Assembly (NCBI GenBank): GCA_940671915.1
Contig: CALNVZ010002974.1
Span: 36,696,560-36,760,559 of the forward strand
DNA: 64,000 nt
Reading direction: 5' to 3'
Source of the DNA: Paracentrotus lividus
Taxonomy: Eukaryota > Echinodermata > Echinoidea > Camarodonta > Echinidae
The notes under the pieces were generated by a model. The model saw only the letters and a list, made by a program, of their open reading frames with translations. It did no database searches and was not told the origin of the DNA. The position numbers and the translations under genes were made by a program. Within the stretch, counting starts at the first letter, position 1; each line of letters starts with the position of its first letter. Positions 53,301 to 55,600 of the stretch are shown here, in pieces.

Positions 53301-55415
53301 GGCTACTGGAAGGATGACTGTAGCAGTATCTGCCCTGGAGGAATCATCAACCCTTGCTCTGGGCATGGACTGTGCAGTAAAGACACAGGTTACTGCTCGT
53401 GTGATGTCCACTGGCAGGGAACAGACAATAACATGGAACCGTATGCATGCAATCAATGCTCAGAAGGATGGATTGGTACAGACTGCTCAACAACCACCAT
53501 GTTCCACAACTTGACTGACACACGAAATAAAGCCATAGCTATCTTCTCAGCTGGTGCACATGTTACCTTGTTAGATGGAGCAAGCTTCCATTTTGATATC
53601 CCTGGAATATTCAGCCTACTTTCGACAGCACGTTGCAGAGTCAGCATATTTGTGAGACCATGTAATGCAAGAACAGCCTGCCGTGAACTTGCAGAAGTGT
53701 ACATCTCCAGTGGCCAACAAGAGTTGTCTGTAAGAAATCAGGGCAACTCACTCTTAGTGAGGCTTTATTTCCAAGAAGCATGGAAGGATATCAATGTGGG
53801 AGTTGGACAGTCTGCAAGATATGGGATCGGCATTGACTTCAGAGAGAGTGGGTTTATCTCTGTCACTGTGCTTGATGGCCTCACCATTGAACTTGTCTTG
53901 TATGCAAATATGATGTCAGCAGTATTGTACCTACCTGGTGACATTGAGACGGGAGCTGATTCTCTCCTTGGATCCTGGGATAAGGACTGGGTGAATGATG
54001 TCAATGTAGGTCTTTCTTCTATGGGAAGTGCAACAGAGTGGCTACCTATCAACTCAACATTCTTTCAGGATTCTGTCTTCTCTCAGGAATACATTGAAAG
54101 GTACTTTGCCTTGTTCCATCGGATCTCTGTAGACGATGTAATGTTCCAGCACCCAATGGCCGCAGCATACTGGAGTGGCGGTTTCATGCTACGCTTCCAA
54201 AATGGTATCCTGTCTTTCAACAATCTCCCTCTGCTGGCTCTTGATCAATTTAGTCTAGAGGTGTGGCTCCGTCTTCAGGATACATCAAAACTTCAGCAAA
54301 CAGTCCTCACATGGCAAAATAGTTTAGCTATTCATATTCAAGAAGGCAATGTTGCGGTATCCATTAATGGTGAAACAGTTCTTACTACACTCTCAGTCTC
54401 TCAGGGCATCTGGTTTCACATAACCACAACATGGAGAAGCTATGATGGCAGATTGTTAGTGTACGTGTACCACTCTGATGTGAACCAAACAGATTCCTTC
54501 ACTCTATTTGGAGTTTCGACAGCACAACTTGTTGAACTACCTGGAAAACTATCAATTGGACAATCCTCAGATAATCAGGGCAAGTCACTTGTTGGAGATA
54601 TTGACCAAATCGTCCTTCAGAACAAACATCTTGATGAAAACGTAGCTTTGAAAGAAAGAGGCATTTACCAAGAGGATATTTCAGAGGATGTGGTGCTGAT
54701 TATACCTCTTGAAGAAGGCATTGGGAACGAAACCATTGCCAAATTACAAGACGGCAACAGCTATGTTGGTTATCTTGAAGGAGAATCTACACCAGAGTGG
54801 TTTCCATCAGATGTTCCCATCTCTACATTGCCCGACCATGCACCAGTCTTCCAACCAAAGGAGTTAGATAAAGAGGCAGTCCAAATCTGTGGCATGGAAT
54901 TCTTTCAAGGTCCACTATACAACAATTGCCGTGCCCTTGAGAGTACTCACCGCTTCTACTACGAGTCCTGTCTCCAAGACATTGCAGCAACTGGTAATCC
55001 TGAAGCTGGCAACATCTCAGCCAATATGTTTGCTATTCTCTGCAAAGAAGTTCTGGACATCCCCGAGGCACAACTGTGTGGATATTACAACTACTGCCGT
55101 GATGGTAAAGCACTCCCCTGGTGGTGGTGGATCCCACTCCTCATCATCCTCATCATCATCCTCCCCCTCACCATCTATATCATTCGTCGCTGCTGGAAAC
55201 ATTGCCCAAAGAAAAAAGTTGCCAATTATGCACCTGCAGGTAGTAATCCTAGCATAGTGATGGGTGTCAAGAATATGGATATCGGTGAGACTGATGAAGA
55301 TGGAGACCAGGGCATTGATAACCCATCGGCATGTGCCTTTGATGACCCCTCTCCAGATGACCTACCCATTGGGGGTCTACGTGAATATACAGAAGAAGCT
55401 GAAGATACCTTGTAA
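1..55415 (+). CDS. Giant modular type I membrane protein, C-terminal 10,978 residues (27 exons, 5' partial)
   Basis: Joining exons 1-822, 1097-1277, 2028-2255, 2790-3139, 3315-3675, 4089-4385, 4710-10901, 11395-11504, 11736-11886, 12955-13250, 14571-17828, 18188-18539, 19054-19240, 19632-20530, 20992-21165, 21603-22112, 28691-28852, 30822-31211, 31797-32093, 32800-33079, 33538-33667, 34129-42015, 42531-43471, 43998-44095, 45594-45867, 46660-48336 and 48983-55415 keeps one open frame and totals 32,937 bases. Order: glycine-rich modules (residues 1 to about 3345), EGF-like repeats (to 5072), a small beta module (5073-5209), nine VWFD-like/LamG-like/Cys/EGF units (to about 10880), a transmembrane helix (10881-10902) and a 76-residue tail. 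The frame is open at base 1, so the signal peptide and start lie upstream. The EGF part resembles tenascin and teneurin, but the rest does not, so I assign no family name. A structural or adhesive extracellular role is inferred from the domains. Confidence is high for one gene, moderate for each splice site. Confidence 0.88.
1097..1277 (+). CDS. Exon 2: end of glycine-rich module M1
   Basis: Acceptor aaag at 1093-1096, phase 0 in and phase 1 out, donor gtaagt at 1278. It encodes the last beta-rich stretch of module M1 and the start of the next glycine block (GPGRGLVPGAGAGHATTGG). The GxGAGHG-type motif recurs at the same place in every module, which supports the frame. Confidence 0.8.
1296..1450. 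mobile_element. Small palindromic element, GTGTTTCACCAAGT family, copy 1
   Basis: The left end reads gatgtgtttcgccaagttat and the right end, reverse complemented, reads gggtgtttcaccaagtcgtt, so the stretch is an imperfect inverted repeat. It starts 18 bases after the exon 2 donor. A second copy with the same ends lies in another intron of this gene at 48371-48550. No coding capacity; most likely a MITE. The rest of this intron (1451-2027) is AT-rich and I see nothing in it. Confidence 0.55.
2028..2255 (+). CDS. Exon 3: glycine-rich half of module M2
   Basis: Acceptor ttag at 2024-2027, phase 1 in, phase 1 out, donor gtacgt at 2256. It carries the module-start motif MYGSLYEP (Tyr codon at 2054) and the glycine strands GGGHIRIRVGSIFHLDG and GGGGSGGAIWIS, the pattern repeated in all modules. 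Confidence 0.85.
2256..2789 (+). other. Intron 3
   Basis: AT-rich intron between donor gtacgt and acceptor gaag. I see no repeat, RNA gene or open frame worth reporting in it. Confidence 0.7.
2790..3139 (+). CDS. Exon 4: module M2, glycine to beta transition
   Basis: Acceptor gaag at 2786-2789; phase 1 in, phase 0 out; donor gtaagt at 3140. It encodes GGGAGGRIALHIS, GGTGTVYVEE, LYLDNQGF and FAFDEVTLQGG, which match GGAGGRIAIH, GTVYKEEN, LLVDN and FDELELTG in the repeats of exon 7. This is the junction where each module passes from glycine-rich to glycine-poor sequence. Confidence 0.85.
3315..3675 (+). CDS. Exon 5: glycine-poor half of module M2
   Basis: Acceptor acag at 3311-3314, phase 0 in, phase 1 out. 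It carries LGDASGLLYIQPNQTFYIEY, the M2 version of the GDRTG-LHLR-NQT motif, and GIMVGVYNLTIGDGK, which matches GLITGVHHLSIAEGG elsewhere. The donor (gtagga at 3676) is weak, but the join to exon 6 keeps frame and module order. Confidence 0.78.
3676..4088 (+). other. Intron 5
   Basis: AT-rich intron with a weak donor (gtagga) and acceptor gcag at 4085-4088. Short open frames in it look random. Nothing else seen. Confidence 0.6.
4089..4385 (+). CDS. Exon 6: end of module M2
   Basis: Phase 1 in, phase 1 out, donor gtatgc at 4386. It ends with GDSRLDVSARGPGQEQGPGA and then GAGHGGYGGGAEHLNYTYG, the glycine linker that precedes each YGS module start. The YGS of M3 follows at the beginning of exon 7. 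Intron 6 (4386-4709) is AT-rich with nothing notable. Confidence 0.83.
4710..10901 (+). CDS. Exon 7: five uninterrupted glycine-rich modules (M3-M7)
   Basis: A single 6,192-base exon. Module starts (YGSY, YGSL, YDSV, YGSM, YGSV) have their Tyr codons at 4718, 5933, 7193, 8441 and 9674, a period of 405-420 residues. Each module has about 160 glycine-rich residues (GSGGG, GGxGGGxLxW, AGGGSGG, GHGxI, GGAGGR, GTVYKEEN) and about 240 glycine-poor residues with FDELELTG, YHPxNET, FIGDRTGQLHLR, APCS, GLITGVHxLYIE, SSTxQTALL, GGQLxMN and GPGAG. The short alternating hydrophobic and glycine pattern suggests a beta-solenoid, which is inference. Many NxT/NxS sequons fit an extracellular location. Acceptor acag at 4706-4709, donor gtatgt at 10902, phase 1 both sides. 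That it is intronless while M1, M2 and M8 are split is unusual. Confidence 0.93.
10945..11035. repeat. CA-rich simple repeat
   Basis: Interrupted (CA)n tract with short variant words, just inside the intron after exon 7. The remainder of the intron to 11394 is AT-rich and featureless. Confidence 0.8.
11395..11504 (+). CDS. Exon 8: start of module M8
   Basis: Acceptor aaag at 11391-11394, phase 1 in, phase 0 out, donor gtaagc at 11505. It carries SAYGDLFNPN (module start, Tyr at 11418) and SSGGNGGGVIHLNIGT, the first glycine strands of M8. Only 110 bases, but frame and module position are right. Confidence 0.78.
11736..11886 (+). CDS. Exon 9: glycine strands of module M8
   Basis: Acceptor atag at 11732-11735, phase 0 in, phase 1 out, donor gtaaag at 11887. 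It encodes GSGGSLVLKTNIFRGHGAVI, matching GGGSGGxLIETTNMTGHGEI of other modules. The alternative AG two bases downstream would break the frame. Confidence 0.75.
12160..12660. mobile_element. Palindromic non-autonomous element in intron 9
   Basis: Three head-to-tail copies of a motif like ttttgttatattgaacgg lie at 12197-12260. An outer inverted pair, aaatagtgcatgctt at 12464-12478 and its complement at 12634-12648, brackets an inner palindrome at 12513-12602 centred near 12556 (ctcggcctatggcctcgg). No protein is encoded. The structure is that of a MITE; outer limits are approximate. The rest of intron 9 (11887-12954) is AT-rich. Confidence 0.6.
12955..13250 (+). CDS. Exon 10: module M8, glycine to beta transition
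   Basis: Acceptor gtag at 12951-12954, phase 1 in, phase 0 out, donor gtaaat at 13251. It encodes GYGGGSGGRIALYINEQYRF, GGPGTVYRY, LEVDNSG and YEFDNVMLLRGAKLTLQ. It corresponds to exon 4 of M2 and ends at the same point of the module, also in phase 0, so this intron position is shared between M2 and M8. Confidence 0.85.
13251..14570 (+). other. Intron 10 with dispersed-repeat remnant
   Basis: AT-rich intron. Around 14008-14036 there is a short (gaatt)n run. At about 14040-14110 there is a stretch resembling a widespread invertebrate repeat (atttgggatttatata ... aagcactttacag). I see no reading frame of interest in the rest. Confidence 0.5.
14571..17828 (+). CDS. Exon 11: end of M8, half-module M9 and first EGF-like repeats
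   Basis: A 3,258-base exon, phase 0 on both sides, acceptor atag at 14567-14570, donor gtaagt at 17829. The first 350 codons finish M8 and give M9 (IYGEACLPVYAGSGGGSGC, GGGSGGSIWLDS). From about 15620 the composition changes to six-cysteine EGF-like repeats starting near CNCQGSSLCSNHG. From 16093 they form a super-repeat whose marker GCPG (or GCYG) recurs at about 16093, 16489, 16873, 17257 and 17656, i.e. every 128-133 residues. Within each unit are DCPGEPDC, GYMGRDC, CVNG and CxCDxxWRG. The EGF style is that of tenascins and teneurins, so calcium-independent structural repeats are likely. Confidence 0.92.
17829..18187 (+). other. Intron 11
   Basis: AT-rich intron, donor gtaagt, acceptor acag at 18184-18187. 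Nothing else seen. Confidence 0.7.
18188..18539 (+). CDS. Exon 12: EGF-like repeats
   Basis: Phase 0 in, phase 1 out, donor gtaagt at 18540. It encodes TCICDNGYFGNDCSFFC, then a short CSGNGQCKSGECVC repeat, then GCPGEDSSCNGHGTC and PDCPGVPSC. It continues the super-repeat of exon 11 in register. Confidence 0.88.
18540..19053 (+). other. Intron 12
   Basis: AT-rich intron with acceptor gcag at 19050-19053. No repeat element or frame recognised. Confidence 0.7.
19054..19240 (+). CDS. Exon 13: EGF-like repeats
   Basis: Phase 1 in, phase 2 out, donor gtaagg at 19241. It encodes GNGVCEDKQPRQCSCSEQW, CVNGKN and CDPCYTGIGC, in register with the super-repeat. The phase 2 exit is unusual in this part of the gene but is matched by exon 14. 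Confidence 0.83.
19241..19631 (+). other. Intron 13
   Basis: AT-rich intron, acceptor acag at 19628-19631. Nothing else seen. Confidence 0.7.
19632..20530 (+). CDS. Exon 14: EGF-like repeats
   Basis: Phase 2 in, phase 1 out. It contains two super-repeat units (GCPGNLTDCSGHGTC, GCPGEGADCSNHGQC) and the start of a third (GCPGLFDLDCSGRGSCLEG). The donor gtttgt at 20531 is weak; it is chosen because the join gives CSGRGSCLEGTCLCNQGW, a perfect EGF repeat. Confidence 0.85.
20531..20991 (+). other. Intron 14
   Basis: AT-rich intron with a weak donor (gtttgt). A 127-codon open frame runs through it but has no domain signature and joins exon 15 in the wrong frame. Acceptor tcag at 20988-20991. Confidence 0.6.
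20992..21165 (+). CDS. Exon 15: EGF-like repeat
   Basis: Phase 1 in, phase 1 out, donor gtaagt at 21166. It encodes TCLCNQGWTGVGCEIADCPG, DRGSC, CDVGWMGEAC and EIPCGPG, one step of the super-repeat. Confidence 0.85.
21245..21366. repeat. Short tandem repeat in intron 15
   Basis: A unit of about 45-50 bases containing gctgcatcaaaattacccc and cttttggaagg is present about two and a half times. A poly(C) tract at 21289-21301 lies inside it. The rest of intron 15 (21166-21602) is AT-rich. Confidence 0.65.
21603..22112 (+). CDS. Exon 16: EGF-like repeats
   Basis: Acceptor ctag at 21599-21602, phase 1 in and out, donor gtaagt at 22113. It encodes five to six cysteine-rich repeats, including SCFGDGEPCSGHGVC, CINDCNGYGVC and CAGHGNCVGGVCQCDQAWWG. 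It is the last exon before the large intron that holds the DIRS element. Confidence 0.88.
22461..22639 (+). repeat. Left inverted terminal repeat of the DIRS element
   Basis: From about 22472 the sequence is the exact reverse complement of 28394-28443 for about 50 bases. It then matches the reverse complement of 27620-27761 with small indels, through the shared word ggtggcgctagaccact. Bases 22461-22471 match the internal complementary region only loosely. Confidence 0.8.
23223..23245. repeat. Poly(A) run
   Basis: 23 consecutive A inside the DIRS leader region, followed by a poly(T) run near 23277-23289. Confidence 0.9.
23760..24700 (+). repeat. Tandem repeat, about 315-base unit, three copies
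   Basis: The word gaaaattgtggtttctgtct (one base different in the second copy) starts at 23772, 24089 and 24403, spacing 317 and 314. Matching words follow in each unit (ctcacttaggatgagagtcg, gcatgcc, cgcagtttc). A fourth, diverged unit may begin near 24680. Confidence 0.8.
25251..25740 (+). repeat. Tandem repeat, 163-base unit, three copies
   Basis: The word accctaccaagcggg starts at 25251, 25414 and 25577, exactly 163 bases apart, each followed by ctccctatccctcgggcttc and agaggtgac. A related single copy stands apart at 24801. 163 is not a multiple of three, so each copy is read in a different frame. Confidence 0.85.
26030..26280 (+). pseudogene. Broken reverse-transcriptase remnant of the DIRS element
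   Basis: One frame reads RDAYFHVP at 26072-26095 and LPDDWLVVANSRERLL from 26108. These look like RT motif A and the catalytic DDW motif of DIRS-type RTs. In an intact RT they are several dozen residues apart; here only four codons separate them. The residue before the Asp pair is not the usual one, which fits a one-base deletion. RNase H and methyltransferase regions are not recognisable. Confidence 0.6.
26281..27115 (+). pseudogene. Decayed tyrosine recombinase of the DIRS element
   Basis: Fragments in shifting frames include TPPFEPL near 26520, like the PPFEPL stretch of DIRS recombinases, followed by LLVAVAF and VALVLLRATFRFENFGV. The last spacing is like the usual region around the first catalytic Arg. 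The Arg/His/Tyr residues cannot be placed because frames shift repeatedly. The call rests on position next to the internal complementary region and on these fragments. Confidence 0.45.
27452..27560. repeat. Internal complementary region of the DIRS element
   Basis: The first part (agcaaggtaagagagaggtc) is complementary to the left terminus at 22472-22500. The second part (about 27506-27560) is complementary to the right terminus at about 28420-28484, including the palindromic word aaattagcactaatttt. Such a region, complementary to both ends, is the hallmark of DIRS1-like elements and templates their circular intermediate. Confidence 0.75.
27620..28484 (-). repeat. Right inverted terminal repeat of the DIRS element, interrupted by a gap
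   Basis: 27620-27761 and 28394-28443 together form the inverse of the left repeat. The run of 632 N (27762-28393) separates bases that are adjacent in the left copy. Confidence 0.75.
27762..28393. other. Assembly gap (632 N)
   Basis: All bases are N, so nothing can be read. The flanks belong to the right terminal repeat of the DIRS element. Confidence 0.99.
28691..28852 (+). CDS. Exon 17: EGF-like repeats
   Basis: Acceptor tcag at 28687-28690, phase 1 in and out, donor gtatgt at 28853. It encodes CSYRGCPGEGTNCTDHGYC and then CIGEPDCGGNG. Joined to exon 16 across the 6.6-kb intron it restores the super-repeat order, so the DIRS insertion has not broken the gene. Confidence 0.88.
29013..30674. 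mobile_element. TA-flanked non-autonomous DNA element with GTTAGTTGGAACA termini
   Basis: The left end (29015 onward: ggggagagtggggttagttg) and the right end (to 30672), reverse complemented, match over about 25 bases. Both are flanked by TA at 29013-29014 and 30673-30674, fitting a TA duplication. Sub-terminal copies of the gttagttggaaca word recur at about 29041, 29610-29656 and 30438-30490 in both orientations. No transposase is present, and another element is nested inside at 29283-29518. Confidence 0.65.
29283..29518 (-). mobile_element. TTCGCG-rich MITE, copy 1 (nested)
   Basis: Its reverse complement matches 45951-46136 closely, including cgcgaagatcgg and acctgtgaacattctttgag. The ends are imperfect inverted repeats (taccgta ... 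and its complement) with ttttcgcg just inside. It sits inside the 1.66-kb TA-flanked element, so it inserted later. Confidence 0.65.
30822..31211 (+). CDS. Exon 18: EGF-like repeats
   Basis: Acceptor tcag at 30818-30821, phase 1 in and out, donor gtgaga at 31212. It encodes CDCYNGWIGGSC, CINGTQHPSDPNQCVCHPC, GGCSEDDVCLC, FDCPGEPDCSDRGSC and VCPGQPPCSGF. It continues the super-repeat directly. Confidence 0.88.
31212..31796 (+). other. Intron 18
   Basis: AT-rich intron, acceptor ccag at 31793-31796. No recognisable repeat or gene. Confidence 0.7.
31797..32093 (+). CDS. Exon 19: last of the long EGF-like series
   Basis: Phase 1 in, phase 1 out, donor gtaagt at 32094. It encodes CICKHGFDGDACQTCRPRF, GDTCDSCISGYIGYNTSC and ESCLQCMDGFALPDCRYC. 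The CxxC spacing is laminin-EGF-like rather than that of the tenascin-style repeats before it. Confidence 0.83.
32309..32710. mobile_element. TTCGCG-rich MITE-like element, copy 2 (diverged)
   Basis: Starts with actactgta followed by ttttcgcg and contains repeated gatgttaaattcg(c/t)ggtcg words at about 32355 and 32647, then ttcgcgaaaatgaaacc. It shares the terminal style of the other two copies but the middle differs, so it may be a separate subfamily. It lies in intron 19 (32094-32799). Confidence 0.5.
32800..33079 (+). CDS. Exon 20: unusual beta module, first part
   Basis: Acceptor ctag at 32796-32799, phase 1 in, phase 2 out, donor gtaaga at 33080. It carries VAWFGYENLNTHNVYLPIGP, NHFDFHDNGGQPTKFKPGRH, preceded by LQCVTPRN. 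This resembles a module I know from bacterial surface proteins (GYxNxN, PxGxxNxF, GQPTxFxPGR) but cannot name. It stands alone between the EGF series and the VWFD-like units. Confidence 0.83.
33160..33232. repeat. Dispersed repeat remnant in intron 20
   Basis: attgcgcctcgagcaatcct followed by ggcgcattacaaatcttatg and a (tta)n-like tail resembles the 3' end of a common marine-invertebrate SINE. The rest of the intron (33080-33537) is AT-rich. Confidence 0.4.
33538..33667 (+). CDS. Exon 21: unusual beta module, second part
   Basis: Acceptor ttag at 33534-33537, phase 2 in, phase 0 out, donor gtaagt at 33668. It encodes TFGDKESATWFLSYSPSNTQ, the expected terminal strand with a conserved Trp, and ends in NVRLCTSQDEDMAL. 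Confidence 0.82.
33668..34128 (+). other. Intron 21
   Basis: Very AT-rich intron, acceptor acag at 34125-34128. Nothing else seen. Confidence 0.75.
34129..42015 (+). CDS. Exon 22: four full VWFD-like/LamG-like units and the start of a fifth
   Basis: A single 7,887-base exon, phase 0 both sides, donor gtaagt at 42016. It opens with EGF-like repeats (CICNHGFWGSACQYEC). Units start near 34354, 36300, 38185, 39985 and 41870. Each has a VWFD-like part (GPGHFTTFDG, GQGHILNFDG, INGHITMFDG), a LamG-like part (GYALYF ... FSGWLDEVKIWN or FQGHMDEIRIWK, then LxALWKFxEGxG), a Cys-rich part ending in PAQSYCN-like motifs and W(I/Y)GxxC, and EGF-like repeats (CPGG, PCN, CxCxxxW, GxDCS). VWFD domains assemble multimeric extracellular proteins such as VWF and mucins. 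The CxxC oxidoreductase-like motif of canonical VWF assemblies is not evident here, so multimer formation is not implied. Confidence 0.93.
42178..42399. mobile_element. Palindromic element carrying a copy of a host-gene exon fragment
   Basis: Arms at about 42178-42207 (acacacgcaactgctgtgtg) and 42371-42399 (the inverse) enclose two tRNA-B-box-like words (gttcaaatcctgcctgggca and gttcgaatcccacccgggca). Between these lies a stretch of about 80 bases (42234-42312) nearly identical to 40243-40321 of exon 22. It is inside intron 22 (42016-42530). Confidence 0.6.
42531..43471 (+). CDS. Exon 23: unit 5, VWFD-like and LamG-like parts
   Basis: Acceptor atag at 42527-42530, phase 0 in, phase 2 out, donor gtaata at 43472. 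It finishes the VWFD-like part (LTIHLVTSIRYVFISLRVSG) and encodes the LamG-like part, ending FQGDIDELTIWD plus the first two bases of an Arg codon. Confidence 0.87.
43472..43997 (+). other. Intron 23
   Basis: AT-rich intron with donor gtaata and acceptor taag at 43994-43997. Nothing else seen. Confidence 0.65.
43998..44095 (+). CDS. Exon 24: unit 5, short LamG-like segment
   Basis: Phase 2 in, phase 1 out, donor gtatgt at 44096. It encodes LFDEVELRALLRASP and VAQWRFDEING, matching the VALWKFDEGQG motif of other units. Only 98 bases, but motif and phase agree. Confidence 0.8.
44159..45170 (+). mobile_element. tRNA-derived SINE split by a younger insertion
   Basis: 44159-44271 has a B-box-like word (gtttgaacctcagcatccg) and tgtccttatcaaggcatttt, typical of a tRNA-derived SINE. 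After the insertion, 45082-45170 continues with atgagtactccgtaggatg and ends in (tta)n. The two halves meet at the TTAA, giving a normal SINE order. Limits are approximate. Confidence 0.55.
44268..45081. mobile_element. piggyBac-like non-autonomous element with TTAA flanks
   Basis: TTAA at 44268-44271 and 45078-45081 flank an 806-base body. It starts ccctaactaggccg and ends with the exact inverse. Inside the tips, both ends have a G-rich (or C-rich) block and gccctcccaggtccccc-like words, extending the terminal repeat. A run of 30 G lies at 44318-44347. TTAA target duplication and CCCT-type tips fit the piggyBac superfamily. No transposase is present. Confidence 0.8.
45594..45867 (+). CDS. 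Exon 25: unit 5, LamG end and start of the Cys-rich part
   Basis: Acceptor tcag at 45590-45593, phase 1 in, phase 2 out, donor gtaagc at 45868. It encodes DGTVLDSVSGEPMHL, then a linker rich in Ser, Gly and Asp (SGIPPSDDASSGLRG), then the first Cys of the Cys-rich part (DFCSDLLASGPLGE). GC-richer than its neighbours. Confidence 0.8.
45951..46136 (+). mobile_element. TTCGCG-rich MITE, copy 3 (truncated)
   Basis: Begins tactgtaatcgtggaaatat and matches the reverse complement of 29283-29518 until ttctttgaggc, where it stops, lacking the far end. It lies in intron 25 (45868-46659). The remaining intron is AT-rich with nothing further. Confidence 0.65.
46660..48336 (+). CDS. Exon 26: unit 5 end, unit 6 VWFD-like and LamG-like parts
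   Basis: Acceptor acag at 46656-46659, phase 2 in and out, donor gtacac at 48337. It encodes the Cys-rich part (ECQLSQSATVDAYTDCVTAC, SWPARTLCN), EGF-like repeats (CICDTGYWNISCDEVCPG, CECPINWQG), the diverged VWFD-like part of unit 6 and a LamG-like part ending LSGHIDDLRIWN plus two bases of Arg. The exit point is the same as that of exon 23. A run-on frame past 48337 codes for nothing similar. Confidence 0.87.
48371..48550. mobile_element. Small palindromic element, GTGTTTCACCAAGT family, copy 2
   Basis: Left tggtgttttcactaagttat and right aacgaattggtgaaacacat form an imperfect inverted repeat. The right half resembles 1390-1450 (ttggtgaaacac followed by cctggg). It begins 35 bases after a donor. 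The rest of intron 26 (48551-48982) is AT-rich. Confidence 0.55.
48983..55415 (+). CDS. Exon 27 (last): rest of unit 6, units 7-9, transmembrane helix and tail
   Basis: Acceptor ccag at 48979-48982, phase 2 in, stop codon at 55413-55415. It holds the end of unit 6 (WPLDEGQGDFAKDT), then units 7, 8 and 9 with markers GLTLYFGAVGEFYLL, HGRVVTFDG and GAHVTLLDG, LamG-like ends (LDEIRLWTR, VDDFRLWSR) and EGF-like repeats (CICQHGFWGVSC, CECEDGYWKDDC). After the last Cys-rich part (CGYYNYCRDGKALP) come four Trp, a run of Ile/Leu, and the stop-transfer IIRRCWKHCPKKK. The cytoplasmic tail is 76 residues, acidic, with GETDEDGDQG and a YTEEAEDTL end. Confidence 0.93.
55119..55184 (+). other. Transmembrane segment of the giant protein
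   Basis: Codes WWWWIPLLIILIIILPLTIY then two Ile, followed at 55185 by Arg-Arg and a Lys-rich cluster. With the Cys-rich ectodomain before it, this is type I orientation with the C terminus inside the cell. The mostly (atc)n/(ctc)n DNA reflects the Ile/Leu run. Confidence 0.88.
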
Positions 55416-55600
55416 ACAGCTTTCTACAAATGTAAGAGCGAACAATCAAAGTCTGCCGACAGTTGTTATCATATGCAATTACGCCCAATTTATTCTATTT
55501 TTTAATGCAAAATTGTACATCTTCTATATCTTCAAGATGTGCAAGGTTGTTTATGATGTTGTAATTGGATGTGCACAATAAACCATTTTACTTTTAAGCT
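55416..55600 (+). terminator. 3' UTR and poly(A) signal
   Basis: AATAAA lies at 55577-55582, about 160 bases after the stop codon, within a T-rich downstream region. Cleavage is expected about 15-25 bases later. Further AATAAA hexamers near 58609 and 58664 could serve a longer form, but nothing else supports that. Confidence 0.7.

Larger units (their letters stand above)
34354..55085 (+). repeat. Nine VWFD-like/LamG-like/Cys/EGF-like units within the coding sequence
   Basis: Unit starts are near 34354, 36300, 38185, 39985, 41870, 47110, 49700, 51570 and 53510. Unit length is about 600-640 residues. Units 1-4 and 7-9 are largely intronless; units 5, 6 and the start of 7 carry the introns. The last unit ends at the membrane helix without a final EGF-like part. 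Confidence 0.85.
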
